Below, one piece after another: positions 43,834 through 53,449 of a stretch of DNA of 64,000 nucleotides (positions are counted from its first letter, which is position 1; each line of letters opens with the position of its first letter). A program made the translations under genes and the position numbers. Source of the stretch: Paenibacillus elgii NBRC 100335 (lineage in GTDB: Bacteria; Bacillota; Bacilli; Paenibacillales; NBRC-103111). Location of the stretch: assembly GCF_004000865.1 (NCBI RefSeq), contig NZ_BIMB01000001.1, positions 248,001-312,000 on the forward strand. The letters run 5' to 3'. The notes under the pieces were generated by a model. The model had not been told where the DNA came from, made no database searches, and saw only the letters and a program-made list of their open reading frames with translations.

Positions 43834-44616
43834 CTACCGTCCCCGGAATTGCGGCGGCCGCTTCGCTACGAACGCAGCGATGCCCTCTTTCGCATCCTCG
43901 CTGTGAAACAGGCTCGCGAGGTAGGCGCGGTCATACGCCTGCGCCGTCTCCAGACTGGCGTCGCGGCCTTCGTTGATCAGCTTCTTTAGCGCCTGTACGG
44001 CAAGCGGCGCTTGAGCGGCAATATCCTGAGCAAGCTTAAGCGCCGTCTCCAGCAGAGCTTCCGGCTCCGTCACCTGATGGACAAACTGCATGATCCGGCC
44101 CTCGGCCGCGGTGACGAACCGGCCCGTCATCGTCAGCTCCTTGGCGGCATAGGGCCCAACCGCCCGGGCGATCTTCTGAATGCCGCCGCCTCCGGGCACA
44201 AGCCCCAGCTTGACTTCCGGCAAGCCGAACTTCGCTTTCTCCGAAGCGACGATAAGATCGCAAGCCAGCGCCAGTTCGAAGCCGCCGCCGAGCGCATATC
44301 CGTTCACCGCAGCAATCACGGGCTTGCCACAGGTTTCAATGGACCGGTACATCTCCCGCCCCTGATCCTGAAAAGCGAAAAACTGCGCCATATCAAAGCC
44401 GTGATACCCTTCGATGTCCGCTCCCGCCATGAACGCTTTGCCCGTGCCGGTCAGAACGACCGCACGCGCCTGATCCTGCCTGTGAAGCCAGCCGAAGCAA
44501 TCCGTCAGCTCCGCCATCATTTCGCGGTTCATCGCATTCAGCTTCTCTTCCCGCCGGATCGTGACGGTGAAGACGCGCTCCTGCTCCGCTACTTGCAAAT
44601 ACGTATATGAATGCAT
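43834..44616 (-). CDS. enoyl-CoA hydratase/isomerase family protein
   Basis: 260 residues, standard crotonase length. Oxyanion-hole residues lie in RREEKLNAMN and GKAFMAGADIEGYHG. The catalytic loop is ALACDLIVASEKAKFGLPEVKLGLVPGGGG, with Glu at the first position of the family pair. It hydrates or isomerises a CoA thioester. GGAGGGGGAG precedes the start. It lies 18 bp after an SDR and 79 bp before the epimerase, an order that fits hydration followed by oxidation. Confidence 0.93.
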   Translation of the reverse strand: MHSYTYLQVAEQERVFTVTIRREEKLNAMNREMMAELTDCFGWLHRQDQARAVVLTGTGKAFMAGADIEGYHGFDMAQFFAFQDQGREMYRSIETCGKPVIAAVNGYALGGGFELALACDLIVASEKAKFGLPEVKLGLVPGGGGIQKIARAVGPYAAKELTMTGRFVTAAEGRIMQFVHQVTEPEALLETALKLAQDIAAQAPLAVQALKKLINEGRDASLETAQAYDRAYLASLFHSEDAKEGIAAFVAKRPPQFRGR

Positions 44617-44634
44617 CCTGACTCCCCCTCCGCT

Positions 44635-45444
44635 CTACTCGCCACGGCTCGTTTGCCCGCCGTCCGCCACGAACGTTTGCCCGGTAATGAACGAGGCTCC
44701 GTCGCTGCACAGGAACAGCACAAGATCGGCGACTTCCTCCGGGCGGCCGAACCGGCCGATCGGGTGAGCCCGGTTCCACGTGTCGATGAGCGCCTGCGGA
44801 TCGTCCATTTCTTCGAAAATCTTCTCGTTCATCGGCGTCATGATTGTGCCCGGCGCGACCGCATTGATCCGAATGCCCCGGGGCGCATATTCGACAGCCA
44901 TTTGCCTCGTCATGGCCACGATGCCGCCTTTCGAAGCCGCATAGCCGGCCCAGCCGAGGAAGCCGTTGATCGCCTGCGTCGAAGCGCAGTTGACAATTGT
45001 CCCTCTGCCCTGCTCCAGCATATACGGCAACGCATGCTTGCAGCCGCGAAAGACTCCGCCAAGATTAACATTGATAACCCGCTGCCAGTCCTCCTCGCTC
45101 AGCTCGGCGACTGCCCCGGGAACCGCCACCCCGGCATTGTTGTATACCGCATCAAGGCGGCCTTTCCATGTATAAGCCGCCTTCATCAGGTCGCGCATAT
45201 CGGCGTCCACCCCGACATCCGCCTGTACGAACCTCGCTTCCAGCCCTTCCGCCACAAGCCGGTTTTCCAGAGCTTTTCCTTTCTCTTCCGCCAGATCGGC
45301 GATGACGACCGCCGCTCCCGCTTCCGCGAACCTGCGTACCGCAGCCTCGCCGATCCCCATCGACCCCCCGGTGACGACCACCGTCTGGCCGCTATAATCG
45401 AAACGTACCGCTTGCGCCAATTGCAACCGCTTCCTTTCCGTCAA
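44635..45444 (-). CDS. short-chain dehydrogenase/reductase of the CoA/sugar cluster
   Basis: 269 residues from a TTG at 45444. TTG 45426, with AAAGGA just upstream, is an equally good start (263 residues). The cofactor motif is [30 protein letters not shown] follows, and the catalytic set is Ser in [10 protein letters not shown] and YAASKGG. The C-terminal [12 protein letters not shown] is typical. It likely oxidises a hydroxy intermediate with NAD. It begins the enzyme block after a 113-bp gap that holds a GCATAACG direct repeat. Confidence 0.92.
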   Translation of the reverse strand: MTERKRLQLAQAVRFDYSGQTVVVTGGSMGIGEAAVRRFAEAGAAVVIADLAEEKGKALENRLVAEGLEARFVQADVGVDADMRDLMKAAYTWKGRLDAVYNNAGVAVPGAVAELSEEDWQRVINVNLGGVFRGCKHALPYMLEQGRGTIVNCASTQAINGFLGWAGYAASKGGIVAMTRQMAVEYAPRGIRINAVAPGTIMTPMNEKIFEEMDDPQALIDTWNRAHPIGRFGRPEEVADLVLFLCSDGASFITGQTFVADGGQTSRGE

Positions 45445-45480
45445 TGGATACGTGGCAGCCGCCCGCGGCTGACAGGTTAA

Positions 45481-45510
45481 GCATAACGAATTTCCGCGGA
45501 CGGCATAACG
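45481..45510 (-). promoter_or_regulatory. direct repeat upstream of the enzyme block
   Basis: GCATAACG occurs at 45481-45488 and again at 45503-45510, 22 bp apart, two turns of the helix. AraC-type regulators often bind such pairs. It lies about 40-65 bp upstream of the SDR start, so the adjacent response regulator could act here. Inference. Confidence 0.35.
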
Positions 45511-45557
45511 GGGCTGCTTTTACTTTTCTTCCACTCTTCTGACCACCTTGCGGACTT

Positions 45558-47153
45558 CTACAGGTTCCGGTACTCGGCCGGCGTCAATCCGGTTAAATCC
45601 TTGAATATTTTGTTGAAATATTTGACGTCCCCGTAGCCAACCGCTTCGCTGATCTCGTACACCTTCAGATGCGTGCTTTTTAACAGTTGCTTTGCTTTAT
45701 CGATCCGCAGCTGCATCAAGTATTTCGTAAAAATTTGCCCGACCTCATCCTTGAACAGCCTGCTCAAATACGAAGGATTGACATAAAAACGCTCCGCCAG
45801 CGTCTGCAGCGAGATGTCCTCCCGGTAATGCTCCTCCAGGTACGCCAACATATCGCGAATCAGCTTGCTTTTCTTCGTCTTGCGGCTTCCCGCCGCTTGA
45901 GCCGCCAGCCGCAGCACGCTCGTAACGCACGATTGAACCTCGTCGATCGTATCGTACGCGGACACCTTGGCGAGCCACTCCTCCTTCGTACTCCCGAGCA
46001 GCGTGTCCTCGGAGTTTCCGTCGTCTATGGACTCGAAAGCCATCTGAATCAATAGGAGAAGAACATGCTCCACCTGGCGCACCGGTATTTTCTTGCGGCG
46101 GATTTCCCCGAACAAGCCGTCGAGCAGCGCATACAGCTCCTCCTCGTTTCCTGCCACCACGCAGTGCAGCAGCCGCTGTTGAAGCTCGCGCTGAAACAAC
46201 TGCCGGTCTTCTTCGTCATGCACCTGCCGGAAAAAATAAGCCTGGTCGACGCCGTGATACATTTTCATCTTGAGCGATTTCAACGCTTCCATACTGGCCG
46301 CGAACACGTCGTTCTCTGTTTGATGGCGCTCGCTGATGCCAACCGTCACGGTCACCTTGAGGAAGCTGCGGATGCTGCTGCGGATCGAATGAAGCAGCTC
46401 GTCCAGCTCATCCCCGCTCGCTTCCGCCCTGCACCAGACGACGGTTCGGTCGGCCGCGGCGAACAGCAGGAACGGGCGTCCGCTATTCTTCAAATATTCC
46501 TCCGCGATGTTCCGGATACCAAACTGCAGCAGCTCGACCTCCCGCTGCTTGTAGCGTTCCTGCAGCAAATACAGCTGGTCGACCTCCATCAGGATGACGA
46601 CGTAGCTGTCCGCAATGCCGGAAATATCCAACTCAAGCTCCTTGCACTTCTGGCGGATGATTCCCGGGTCCGTCGTCCGGCCCATAAGCCAGTTCGCCAA
46701 AAACTGCTCGCGAAGCGCGCGCAGGCCCTGCTTCAGCATGGACTGCTCCATCGCCGCGCGGTACCGGGCCGCCTGCCGCTCGCTGCGCGCGCGGGACAGC
46801 TTCAGGAACAGCTGCATCAGCTCGTCGTCATGCACAGGCTTAAGCAGATAGTCGTATGCTCCGAGCCGCATAGCGGTCCGCACATAGTCGAAATCGTCGA
46901 ATCCGGTCAGCATCACGGTTTCGATATCGGGCGCGCATTCCTTCACCTTGGCGAGCAGCGTCAAGCCGTCCATGACCGGCATGCGGATGTCTGTCAGCAA
47001 AAAGTCGATCTTCTCCTTGCGGATCAGCTCCAGCGCTTCCGCCCCGTTCGCGGCTTCGAAAATGCGCGTAATGCCGCATTCTTCCCAATGCGTCGATTTC
47101 GTAAGCACTTCGCGCATCCAGCCTTCGTCTTCGGCGATAAGCAAGCTATACAT
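45558..47153 (-). CDS. AraC-family two-component response regulator
   Basis: 531 residues. The receiver has ED at 8-9, predicted phospho-acceptor D55 (FLLTDIRMPVMDG) and the KPVHD switch loop near 105. A long middle region of about 300 residues includes a diverged cyclase-like segment. The C-terminal ~100 residues are the AraC helix-turn-helix (LQTLAERFYVNPSYLSRLFKDEVG and VGYGDVKYFNKIFKDLTGLTPAEYR). It overlaps the kinase gene by 8 bp. It should control the sugar importer and the CoA/sugar enzymes. Confidence 0.94.
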   Translation of the reverse strand: MYSLLIAEDEGWMREVLTKSTHWEECGITRIFEAANGAEALELIRKEKIDFLLTDIRMPVMDGLTLLAKVKECAPDIETVMLTGFDDFDYVRTAMRLGAYDYLLKPVHDDELMQLFLKLSRARSERQAARYRAAMEQSMLKQGLRALREQFLANWLMGRTTDPGIIRQKCKELELDISGIADSYVVILMEVDQLYLLQERYKQREVELLQFGIRNIAEEYLKNSGRPFLLFAAADRTVVWCRAEASGDELDELLHSIRSSIRSFLKVTVTVGISERHQTENDVFAASMEALKSLKMKMYHGVDQAYFFRQVHDEEDRQLFQRELQQRLLHCVVAGNEEELYALLDGLFGEIRRKKIPVRQVEHVLLLLIQMAFESIDDGNSEDTLLGSTKEEWLAKVSAYDTIDEVQSCVTSVLRLAAQAAGSRKTKKSKLIRDMLAYLEEHYREDISLQTLAERFYVNPSYLSRLFKDEVGQIFTKYLMQLRIDKAKQLLKSTHLKVYEISEAVGYGDVKYFNKIFKDLTGLTPAEYRNL

Positions 47154-48933
47154 CCGCGTCCCCTCCTGACGTCCAAGGCAGCACGACCTCGACGGTCGTC
47201 CCTTTCCCTTTCTGGCTGTACAAGGCCAAACCGTAGGCTTCGCCGTAATAATGTCTGATCCGCTGATTCACATTGCTGAGCGCAAAATATTCCGTCGACG
47301 CTCCTCCGGCAGACAGCTGCCGGCGAATCTGTTTCAGCCGCTCCTCGTTCATGCCGAGGCCGTCGTCGCTGATCGCAAACACCATTTTGTCTTCGAGGCG
47401 ATACCCGGTGATACCGATATGGCCCTTCGCGTCTTTCATTTCCAGCCCATGAATGATCGCATTTTCGACGAGCGGCTGAAGCAGCAGCTTGAGCACCTTC
47501 TGCTCCATAAGCTCGTCCTCCACGTCGATCGTCACGTCGAACTTGTCGCGGTAACGAATTTTTTGAATCTGCAAATAATAGTCGAGATGCTCGATCATTT
47601 CCTGGACGGTAATCCAATCGTCGCCCTTCAAGCTGTGCCGGAAAAAATGGGACAGCGCATAAGCCATCTCCGTCACTTCCCGGACGCCGTACAGCTTCGC
47701 GATGGAGTAGATCGAATTGAGCGTATTGTACAAAAAATGCGGATTCATCCGGGACTGCATCAGCTTCAGCTCGAACTCCTGCTTGAGCAGCTTTTCCTGG
47801 TATAAATTTTTGACCAGCTGCTGAATGTTGCGAATCATGATGTTGAAGCCTTCGAACAAAATGCCGAACTCGTCCTTGCGCTTCTCGTTAATCTGATACG
47901 TGAAATCGGCATGGCCGGAGGACAGCCGCATCGCCTTGAGCAGCCGGAACATCGGATTATAGATGCTCCTCATAAAGCCATAGGCAATCAGCAGACCGGC
48001 CGCTACCGCGATCCCTCCTACCAGTAAAATCTCGTTGCGCAGCAGCACGATTTCCTTCATCCAATCTTCCCGCGGCACGAAGGTGACATACTTGAACCCC
48101 GTCGAATCCGACGTATGAAACACGACCAAATGCGGCTTGCCCGCCAGCGTCGCGGCGAAACGCCCTTCGCGCTCGTTGACGATGCGGTCCAAATGCTCCA
48201 ACGCCGCCGGCCGCTCGCCGAAATCGACCGGAAACAGCCCCTGTCCTTCCTCCGACGCTTGAATAAGGCTGCGACCGTCCCCTGTCAGCACCAGCGTTTG
48301 AAGGCCTTTATCGTTCCTGTTGACCTGTTTTAAATATTCGGCAATCGTGTTTTCGTTCACATGAATAAAGAGGGTCGAGCCGCCCGTTGCGGACGGCTCC
48401 AGCGGAATCGGATACGTCAAATAGCGGACCGGTGAAGTAACATAGGTCGATGCCGGCCATTTGTCCACATACCAGCCTTGCGGTCTGTCGCCGATCACCT
48501 GTTCCATATGTCCAACCTCTTCGCTCGGGTACATAAAAATATTTTTCTCCGAGGTCAGCAGCAGCCGGTTCACCGGATTGTACAGACTGATGGAGTACAC
48601 CGAATGTCCGGCCGTTCGGATGGAGCTGAGATCCTTCAGCATTTGCATGACGTTGGAGAGATCGTCGTAATCGTCAATCCGAATCGTTCGCTGCAGCCAG
48701 TCCCGGCGGGCGCTGTCCACCAGAAAAGGAGTCGCGGCATAGCGGGACTGCTCCAGTACGCTCTCAATGCTTTTTTCGACCAGCGACAAGCTCGTCGAAA
48801 CCGTTTCGCCGACCTTGTCTTCAATCAGAGCGGTTGCGCTGCGGAAGGTGAAGTAAGAAACGATCATCAACGGCAAAACGATAAGGATCAGGAAGTATAC
48901 GATGAGCCTGAAACGCAAACTGTGAAAGATCAT
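47146..48933 (-). CDS. sensor histidine kinase (YesM type)
   Basis: 595 residues. Membrane segments near residues 12-33 and 295-318 flank a ~260-residue external Cache-like sensor. HAMP follows (about 319-372), then His_kinase with the phospho-accepting His in QSRMNPHFLYNTLNSIYS. The HATPase is of the LytS/YesM type (QPLVENAIIHGLEMKD and ISDDGLGMNEERL). It should sense the sugar or its binding protein outside the cell and phosphorylate the regulator encoded downstream. It follows the permease gene by 48 bp. Confidence 0.94.
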   Translation of the reverse strand: MIFHSLRFRLIVYFLILIVLPLMIVSYFTFRSATALIEDKVGETVSTSLSLVEKSIESVLEQSRYAATPFLVDSARRDWLQRTIRIDDYDDLSNVMQMLKDLSSIRTAGHSVYSISLYNPVNRLLLTSEKNIFMYPSEEVGHMEQVIGDRPQGWYVDKWPASTYVTSPVRYLTYPIPLEPSATGGSTLFIHVNENTIAEYLKQVNRNDKGLQTLVLTGDGRSLIQASEEGQGLFPVDFGERPAALEHLDRIVNEREGRFAATLAGKPHLVVFHTSDSTGFKYVTFVPREDWMKEIVLLRNEILLVGGIAVAAGLLIAYGFMRSIYNPMFRLLKAMRLSSGHADFTYQINEKRKDEFGILFEGFNIMIRNIQQLVKNLYQEKLLKQEFELKLMQSRMNPHFLYNTLNSIYSIAKLYGVREVTEMAYALSHFFRHSLKGDDWITVQEMIEHLDYYLQIQKIRYRDKFDVTIDVEDELMEQKVLKLLLQPLVENAIIHGLEMKDAKGHIGITGYRLEDKMVFAISDDGLGMNEERLKQIRRQLSAGGASTEYFALSNVNQRIRHYYGEAYGLALYSQKGKGTTVEVVLPWTSGGDADV

Positions 48934-48981
48934 GAAGCCGCCCCCTCGCTAGTAGTCCCTCACACTTCCCTTTCCTTCGTT

Positions 48982-49812
48982 TTACCCTTTCGTCGCTCCT
49001 TCCGTCAATCCGGCCACCAACTGCCGTTGAATAAACAGGAACAGCACGAACACCGGAATGGAAATCAGCAAGGAGGCCGCCATCATCGTCCCCCAATTCG
49101 TCTCGTACTGCCCTTTGAAATCCATGATGCCGACCGGCAGCGTACGGAACTCCTGCTTCGTCATGAAGACGAGAGCGAACAGAAATTCCTGCCACGTCAT
49201 CAGAAATACGTATGCCGCCGTAGCGCCTATGCCCGGCCTGAGCAGCGGCACGATGACATGGAAAAAGGCTTTGATCCGCGAAGCCCCTTCCATCATCGCG
49301 GCCTCTTCCATATCGAGCGGAATGCCGAGCAGGAAGCTGCGCAGCAGCCAGATCGCGACCGGCACCGTGAACGCCAGATAAGCCAGCACAAGCCCGGCGT
49401 ACGAGTTGAGCAGGTGCAGACTGCCGACAAGCTTGTAGAGCGGAACGACAATCGCGCTGATGCAGAACATCTGGCTGACCAGAATCACATTCAGCAGCAG
49501 CTTTCGGCCCGGGAATTCCAGCCTGGTGAAGCCGTAGGCCGCTAGCACGGAGATCACAATGACCAGTACGCACGTGATGACCGAGACGGCCAAACTGTTC
49601 AAGAAATACGTAATAAAATTCCCGTAATTTAGCGCCGCCTTGAAGTTGTCGAAGGTAAAGTGCTCGGGAATCCAAGTGGCCGGCACGGTAAACATTTCGT
49701 CAGTCGGCTTGAGCGACGTCGACAGCATCTGCATAAACGGAAACAACACGAAAAATAACAGCAGCGCTATCGCAATCGCGTATCCTGCCCCGTAAGCGAT
49801 CCGTTTGGTCAT
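48982..49812 (-). CDS. carbohydrate ABC transporter permease (MalG-like)
   Basis: 276 residues with about six membrane segments. The EAA motif is DMEEAAMMEGASRIKAFFHVIVPLLRPG. The C-terminal QRQLVAGLTEGATKG is the usual CUT1 MalG ending. GGAGGAATGCAG precedes the start. It pairs with the permease 12 bp upstream and with the binding lipoprotein at 50798-52084. No ATPase is encoded nearby. Confidence 0.95.
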   Translation of the reverse strand: MTKRIAYGAGYAIAIALLLFFVLFPFMQMLSTSLKPTDEMFTVPATWIPEHFTFDNFKAALNYGNFITYFLNSLAVSVITCVLVIVISVLAAYGFTRLEFPGRKLLLNVILVSQMFCISAIVVPLYKLVGSLHLLNSYAGLVLAYLAFTVPVAIWLLRSFLLGIPLDMEEAAMMEGASRIKAFFHVIVPLLRPGIGATAAYVFLMTWQEFLFALVFMTKQEFRTLPVGIMDFKGQYETNWGTMMAASLLISIPVFVLFLFIQRQLVAGLTEGATKG

Positions 49813-49824
49813 TCTGCATTCCTC

Positions 49825-50703
49825 CTATGATCTCGATTCGTTCTTGTTCATTTGCCTGATAAGGGCGAGGCTGATCAGCAGAACGAACAGGAAGCCGATG
49901 ACGGCGATGCGGGAAGCTTCGCCGAAGTTGAAATTGCGAAAGCTCAGTTCATAAATATACGTAGGCGCGATATGCGTCGAACGGATCGGCCCGCCGCCGG
50001 TCAATACATAGATCATCTCGAAATAATTGAACGTCCAGATAAAAACGAGCAGCACGACGGTCTTAAGCACGCCGGAGATCGATGGAATCGTCACGTACAG
50101 AAATTGCTGAAATCTTCCCGCGCCGTCGATCCGGGCCGCCTCATACTGATCCTGGGGAACGCTTTGCAGCGCGGCCAGCAGCATCAGCATCGGGAAAGGG
50201 AACCCTTTCCATATGGCTGCGAAAATCACCGCCCACATCGCCAGCTCCGGCGTTCCGAGCCAGTCGATAGCCGTCGGCCCGAAGCCCAGCTTGGCGATCA
50301 GCGAATTCATGAAGCCGAATTGGGCATCGTAGATCAGCCTCCACGTAAGCGCGGCCACGACGCCTGGAAGCACCCAGGGCAGCAGCACAAGCGAGCGGAC
50401 AAGCCCGCGAAGCGGAAAAGCTTTGTTCAGCAGCACCGCCGCCACGAGGCCGATCAGGACTTGAAATGCGGCGACACAGACCGTCCATACGACGGAATGC
50501 TTCGTTACATTCCACAGCTCTCCATCCGTCCACGACGCGATGTAGCCTGACAGCCCGATAAATTGGGGCTGGCCGTGCGAAAGATCGGTATCCATCAGCG
50601 ATAATTGGAACGTATAGGCGAGCGGAATAAACAACAGGACCAGCAGTAATAGGATGGCTGGACCGGTTAAGGCGTATCCCCATAAAGTGGATTGCGTTCT
50701 CAT
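49825..50703 (-). CDS. sugar ABC transporter permease (MalF-like)
   Basis: 292 residues with about six membrane segments. The EAA loop is DQYEAARIDGAGRFQQFLYVTIPSISG. CUT1 features include SLMDTDLSHGQPQFIGLSGY after the first segment and FNYFEMIYVLTGGGPIRSTH near the end. GGAGGAGAATC precedes the start. A hairpin between it and the lipoprotein gene probably lowers permease expression relative to the binding protein. Confidence 0.95.
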   Translation of the reverse strand: MRTQSTLWGYALTGPAILLLLVLLFIPLAYTFQLSLMDTDLSHGQPQFIGLSGYIASWTDGELWNVTKHSVVWTVCVAAFQVLIGLVAAVLLNKAFPLRGLVRSLVLLPWVLPGVVAALTWRLIYDAQFGFMNSLIAKLGFGPTAIDWLGTPELAMWAVIFAAIWKGFPFPMLMLLAALQSVPQDQYEAARIDGAGRFQQFLYVTIPSISGVLKTVVLLVFIWTFNYFEMIYVLTGGGPIRSTHIAPTYIYELSFRNFNFGEASRIAVIGFLFVLLISLALIRQMNKNESRS

Positions 50704-50726
50704 GATTCTCCTCCCGAGTAAGAAAA

Positions 50727-50772
50727 GGGAAGCACCGTGAATGCCCGAATCCCCGCTTCCACAGTGCTTTCC
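50727..50772 (-). terminator. attenuator hairpin between binding protein and permease genes
   Basis: GGGAAGCACCGTG (50727-50739) and CACAGTGCTTTCC (50760-50772) form a 13-bp stem with one mismatch and one wobble. It is followed on the minus strand by TTTTCTT. It lies in the 94-bp gap after the lipoprotein stop. Confidence 0.8.
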
Positions 50773-50797
50773 TTGGATTTGCTCTTTTCAGCGATGT

Positions 50798-52084
50798 TTA
50801 TTTGTTCAGCAGCTTGTTGATTTTCGTCGCCGCTTCGTCAAGGGCATCTTTGGCGGTCATTTTGCCGCTCATGACTTTCTGTGTCGCTTGCAGCTGCACA
50901 TCGGCGATTTCCGGATAATTGGCGACATTCGGGCGGTAGGTTGCCGTTGTCAATTGGTTGAAGATGACGTCGGGATACTTGCGCTTCTGGTCCAAATAAG
51001 CTTTGGCCGCTTGCTTGTTGGCCGGGGTCAGCATCGTGATCTGCTTCTGGTTCTCGACATTGGTCGAATATTTAATGAATTCCCAAGCCAGTTCTTTGCT
51101 TTTGGATTTCGCATTGATCGCCAGATTGAAGCCGCCGAACGTGCCCACCGATTCCCCGCCTTCCGGCTTCGGCAGATTGGCTACGCCGTAATTCATTTTC
51201 GGCGCCCGGGTTGCGATCGTGTCCTGTCCCCATTCCCCGTACATCGCCATGGCGGTTTGTCCGCTCGTAAACAGCGTCATCGCATCCTCTTCGTTCTTGC
51301 CTACGCTCCCCGGCGGGCTGATCGCATTCATATTCGCCCAGAACTCCAGCGCCTTGACCCCTGCATCGCTATTGATCAAAATGCTTTTTCCAGTTTCGTC
51401 CAGAAGCTTTCCGCCCGCTGCAACCGTGAAACCGTCCACCATACATTGAACGGATTCGCTGCTTCCCGCCCAGTTGGAGGTCCCGTACTTGCCGTCTCGG
51501 GTCAGCTTCTTCCCGTACGTCAAAAACTCTTCCCAGGTGACCGGTGGCTTTTCCGGGTCCAGCCCGGCAGCTTTAAACATATCTTTATTGTAATAGAGCA
51601 CGCCCCAGACACCCACATCGAATGGTACCGCATACATTTTGTTTTTGAACGAACCGGCTTCCCATGCTCCCTTAAAATAGTCGTCCGCTTTGATGTCGGA
51701 CTTCTGCAAATAATCGTCGATCGAAATGACATAGTTGGCCGCGGCGTACTGCGCCACCCAAATTTGATCAAGGAGCAGAATGTCCGGGCCTTCACCGCCG
51801 GCGACCGCCGCAAGCATCCGGTCCTTCAACTGCAGATACGGAAACGTCGTAATTTCCACTTCCGCATTGAACTTCTCCTCGAACGATTTGGCCGCTTTCT
51901 TCTGGGCCTCTTGAATATTGACGTCAGCCTGCTGCAGCGTCCAAATCGACAGCTTCTGCTTCTTGCCCGCCTCAGGCGTCGAACTGCCGGCAGCCGGAGC
52001 GCCGTTCTGATCTTTTCCCCCGCAGCCGGAAACGATCATTGCCGTCGTCGCTATGACCAGTGCCGCTTTACTCAGATGTCTCAA
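50798..52084 (-). CDS. extracellular solute-binding lipoprotein of a sugar ABC importer
   Basis: 428 residues from a TTG with AAAAGGGGAGG upstream. The lipoprotein signal ends at VSGC (Cys21), followed by a Gly/Ser/Ala linker. The mature part is a family 1 sugar-binding protein of about 400 residues (EEKFNAEVEITTFPYLQLKDRML, PDILLLDQIWVAQYAA, GFNLAINAKSKSKELAWEFIKY). It delivers sugar to the MalFG-like permeases encoded downstream. It is the first gene of the cluster, and a near-consensus cre site lies 123 bp upstream. Confidence 0.95.
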   Translation of the reverse strand: MRHLSKAALVIATTAMIVSGCGGKDQNGAPAAGSSTPEAGKKQKLSIWTLQQADVNIQEAQKKAAKSFEEKFNAEVEITTFPYLQLKDRMLAAVAGGEGPDILLLDQIWVAQYAAANYVISIDDYLQKSDIKADDYFKGAWEAGSFKNKMYAVPFDVGVWGVLYYNKDMFKAAGLDPEKPPVTWEEFLTYGKKLTRDGKYGTSNWAGSSESVQCMVDGFTVAAGGKLLDETGKSILINSDAGVKALEFWANMNAISPPGSVGKNEEDAMTLFTSGQTAMAMYGEWGQDTIATRAPKMNYGVANLPKPEGGESVGTFGGFNLAINAKSKSKELAWEFIKYSTNVENQKQITMLTPANKQAAKAYLDQKRKYPDVIFNQLTTATYRPNVANYPEIADVQLQATQKVMSGKMTAKDALDEAATKINKLLNK

Positions 52085-52206
52085 GGAATCGTCCTCCCCT
52101 TTTTGTCATTTATCGGCTCATCTCTCCGACTTGCTTATAGTATAGTCTGCCGCTCCGGCCGAGCGTATCCGTCCCGTTTTACATTTCTTCTGCGATTTTG
52201 ACTTTA

Positions 52207-52220
52207 TGTAAGCGCTAACT
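52207..52220. promoter_or_regulatory. predicted cre (CcpA) site upstream of the sugar cluster
   Basis: TGTAAGCGCTAACT fits the TGNAANCGNWWWCA consensus with one mismatch. It lies between the mdh terminator and the first gene of the sugar cluster, so carbon catabolite repression of the importer is likely. The remaining gap has TATACT/TATAAG near 52140 but no convincing -35, as expected for an activator-dependent promoter. Confidence 0.6.
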
Positions 52221-52254
52221 TCATCTCATCCTCTTGTAACTTCCTAAAAATGCA

Positions 52255-52295
52255 AAAAAGACCAGCTTCGGCCTTTTCGGCGAAAACTGGTCTTT
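52255..52295 (-). terminator. terminator of the citZ-icd-mdh operon
   Basis: A 9-bp stem AAAGACCAG (52257-52265) with CTGGTCTTT (52287-52295) and a 21-nt loop is followed on the minus strand by TTTTTTGCATTTTT. It lies 22 bp after the mdh stop. Confidence 0.88.
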
Positions 52296-52316
52296 CTTTG
52301 AACAGATACTATGCGA

Positions 52317-53258
52317 TTAGCCCGTAACGACTTTGATGACGTTGCGTACGGATTCTGCGGATCTGTCGAGTGCCGCTTTCTCTTCCGGAAGCAGCTCCAG
52401 CTCGAATATTTTCTCGATGCCGTCGCCGCCAAGCAACGTCGGTACGCCCATGAACAGGTTGTCATAGCCGTACTCGCCTTGGAGCAAAGCGATGGAAGGC
52501 AGAACGCGTTTCTTGTCTTTCAGGATCGCTTCCGTCATTTGCACAAGGGAAGCGGCCGGTGCGTAGTAAGCGGAACCGTTACCCAGCAGGTTCACGATCT
52601 CACCGCCGCCGGTACGCGTACGCTTCACGATCGCTTCGATGCGGTCAGCCGGAATAAGCTTCTCGATCGGAATGCCGCCAACGTTGGAGTAACGAACGAG
52701 CGGAACCATGTCGTCCCCATGACCCCCGAGCACAAAGCCGCGCACGTCTTCTACGGAAACGTTCAGCTCTTGCGCGATGAACGTGCAGTAACGAGCCGTA
52801 TCCAGCACGCCGGATTGGCCGATGACGCGGTTTTTCGGGAAGCCGAGCGTTTGGTAAGCGACATACGTCATGGCGTCTACCGGGTTGCTCAGGATGATGA
52901 CGATTGATTGCGGGCTCGTTCTCTTGATGTTTTCGCAAACGGATTTCACGATGCCTGCGTTCGTGTTCACGAGGTCGTCGCGGCTCATGCCCGGTTTGCG
53001 GGCAATCCCTGCCGTGATAATCACGATGTCGGAACCGCTGCTCTCGTCATAGTTGGACGTGCCGATAATGTTCGCGTCAAACCCTTGCACCGGGGAAGCT
53101 TCGAGCATATCGAGCGCTTTCCCTTTGGTCGGGTTCTCCAGCTGAGGGATGTCCAGCAATATGACGTCGCCGAGTTCTTTTTGCGCCAGCATCAGCGCTG
53201 TTGTCGCACCTGTGAAGCCTGCGCCGACAACCGTAATTTTTTTACGTTGGATTGCCAT
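52317..53258 (-). CDS. mdh: malate dehydrogenase
   Basis: 313 residues from ATG 53258 with GGGAGG upstream. The NAD-binding [17 protein letters not shown], the substrate-loop [15 protein letters not shown] with both Arg residues, [11 protein letters not shown], and the catalytic His in [10 protein letters not shown] are all present. It belongs to the LDH-like MDH type of Bacilli (about 312 residues). It oxidises malate to oxaloacetate. It is third in the citZ-icd-mdh order, but separated from icd by 360 bp containing paired hairpin elements. Unlike B. subtilis, phoPR does not follow. Confidence 0.97.
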   Translation of the reverse strand: MAIQRKKITVVGAGFTGATTALMLAQKELGDVILLDIPQLENPTKGKALDMLEASPVQGFDANIIGTSNYDESSGSDIVIITAGIARKPGMSRDDLVNTNAGIVKSVCENIKRTSPQSIVIILSNPVDAMTYVAYQTLGFPKNRVIGQSGVLDTARYCTFIAQELNVSVEDVRGFVLGGHGDDMVPLVRYSNVGGIPIEKLIPADRIEAIVKRTRTGGGEIVNLLGNGSAYYAPAASLVQMTEAILKDKKRVLPSIALLQGEYGYDNLFMGVPTLLGGDGIEKIFELELLPEEKAALDRSAESVRNVIKVVTG

Positions 53259-53354
53259 AATCAATTCCTCCCATAGTTTGTGCTTCATCGCACATTAATT
53301 TTATGTTTCAATTTCGGGAATTAGCATATGACTTCGGCTTAATCTTTATCAGTG

Positions 53355-53419
53355 ACGCATGGAAGCGTGTTCTTGTGCAGCACGGCTTTAGCCCGTGCGC
53401 ACAAGAACAAACGCGTTCC
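53355..53419. repeat. hairpin element 1 in the icd-mdh gap
   Basis: The conserved left end ACGCATGGAAGCGTGT is followed by stem TCTTGTGC (53371-53378) with GCACAAGA (53399-53406). An inner stem GCACGG/CCGTGC follows, then the conserved right end ACAAACGCGTTCC. The ends match element 2, but the stem sequences differ and stay complementary. GGAA/TTCC and GCGT/ACGC in the ends can also pair, so the whole unit folds as one hairpin. Confidence 0.8.
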
Positions 53420-53449
53420 TACACCAACCTTCCGTTCGAACACCCCGGC

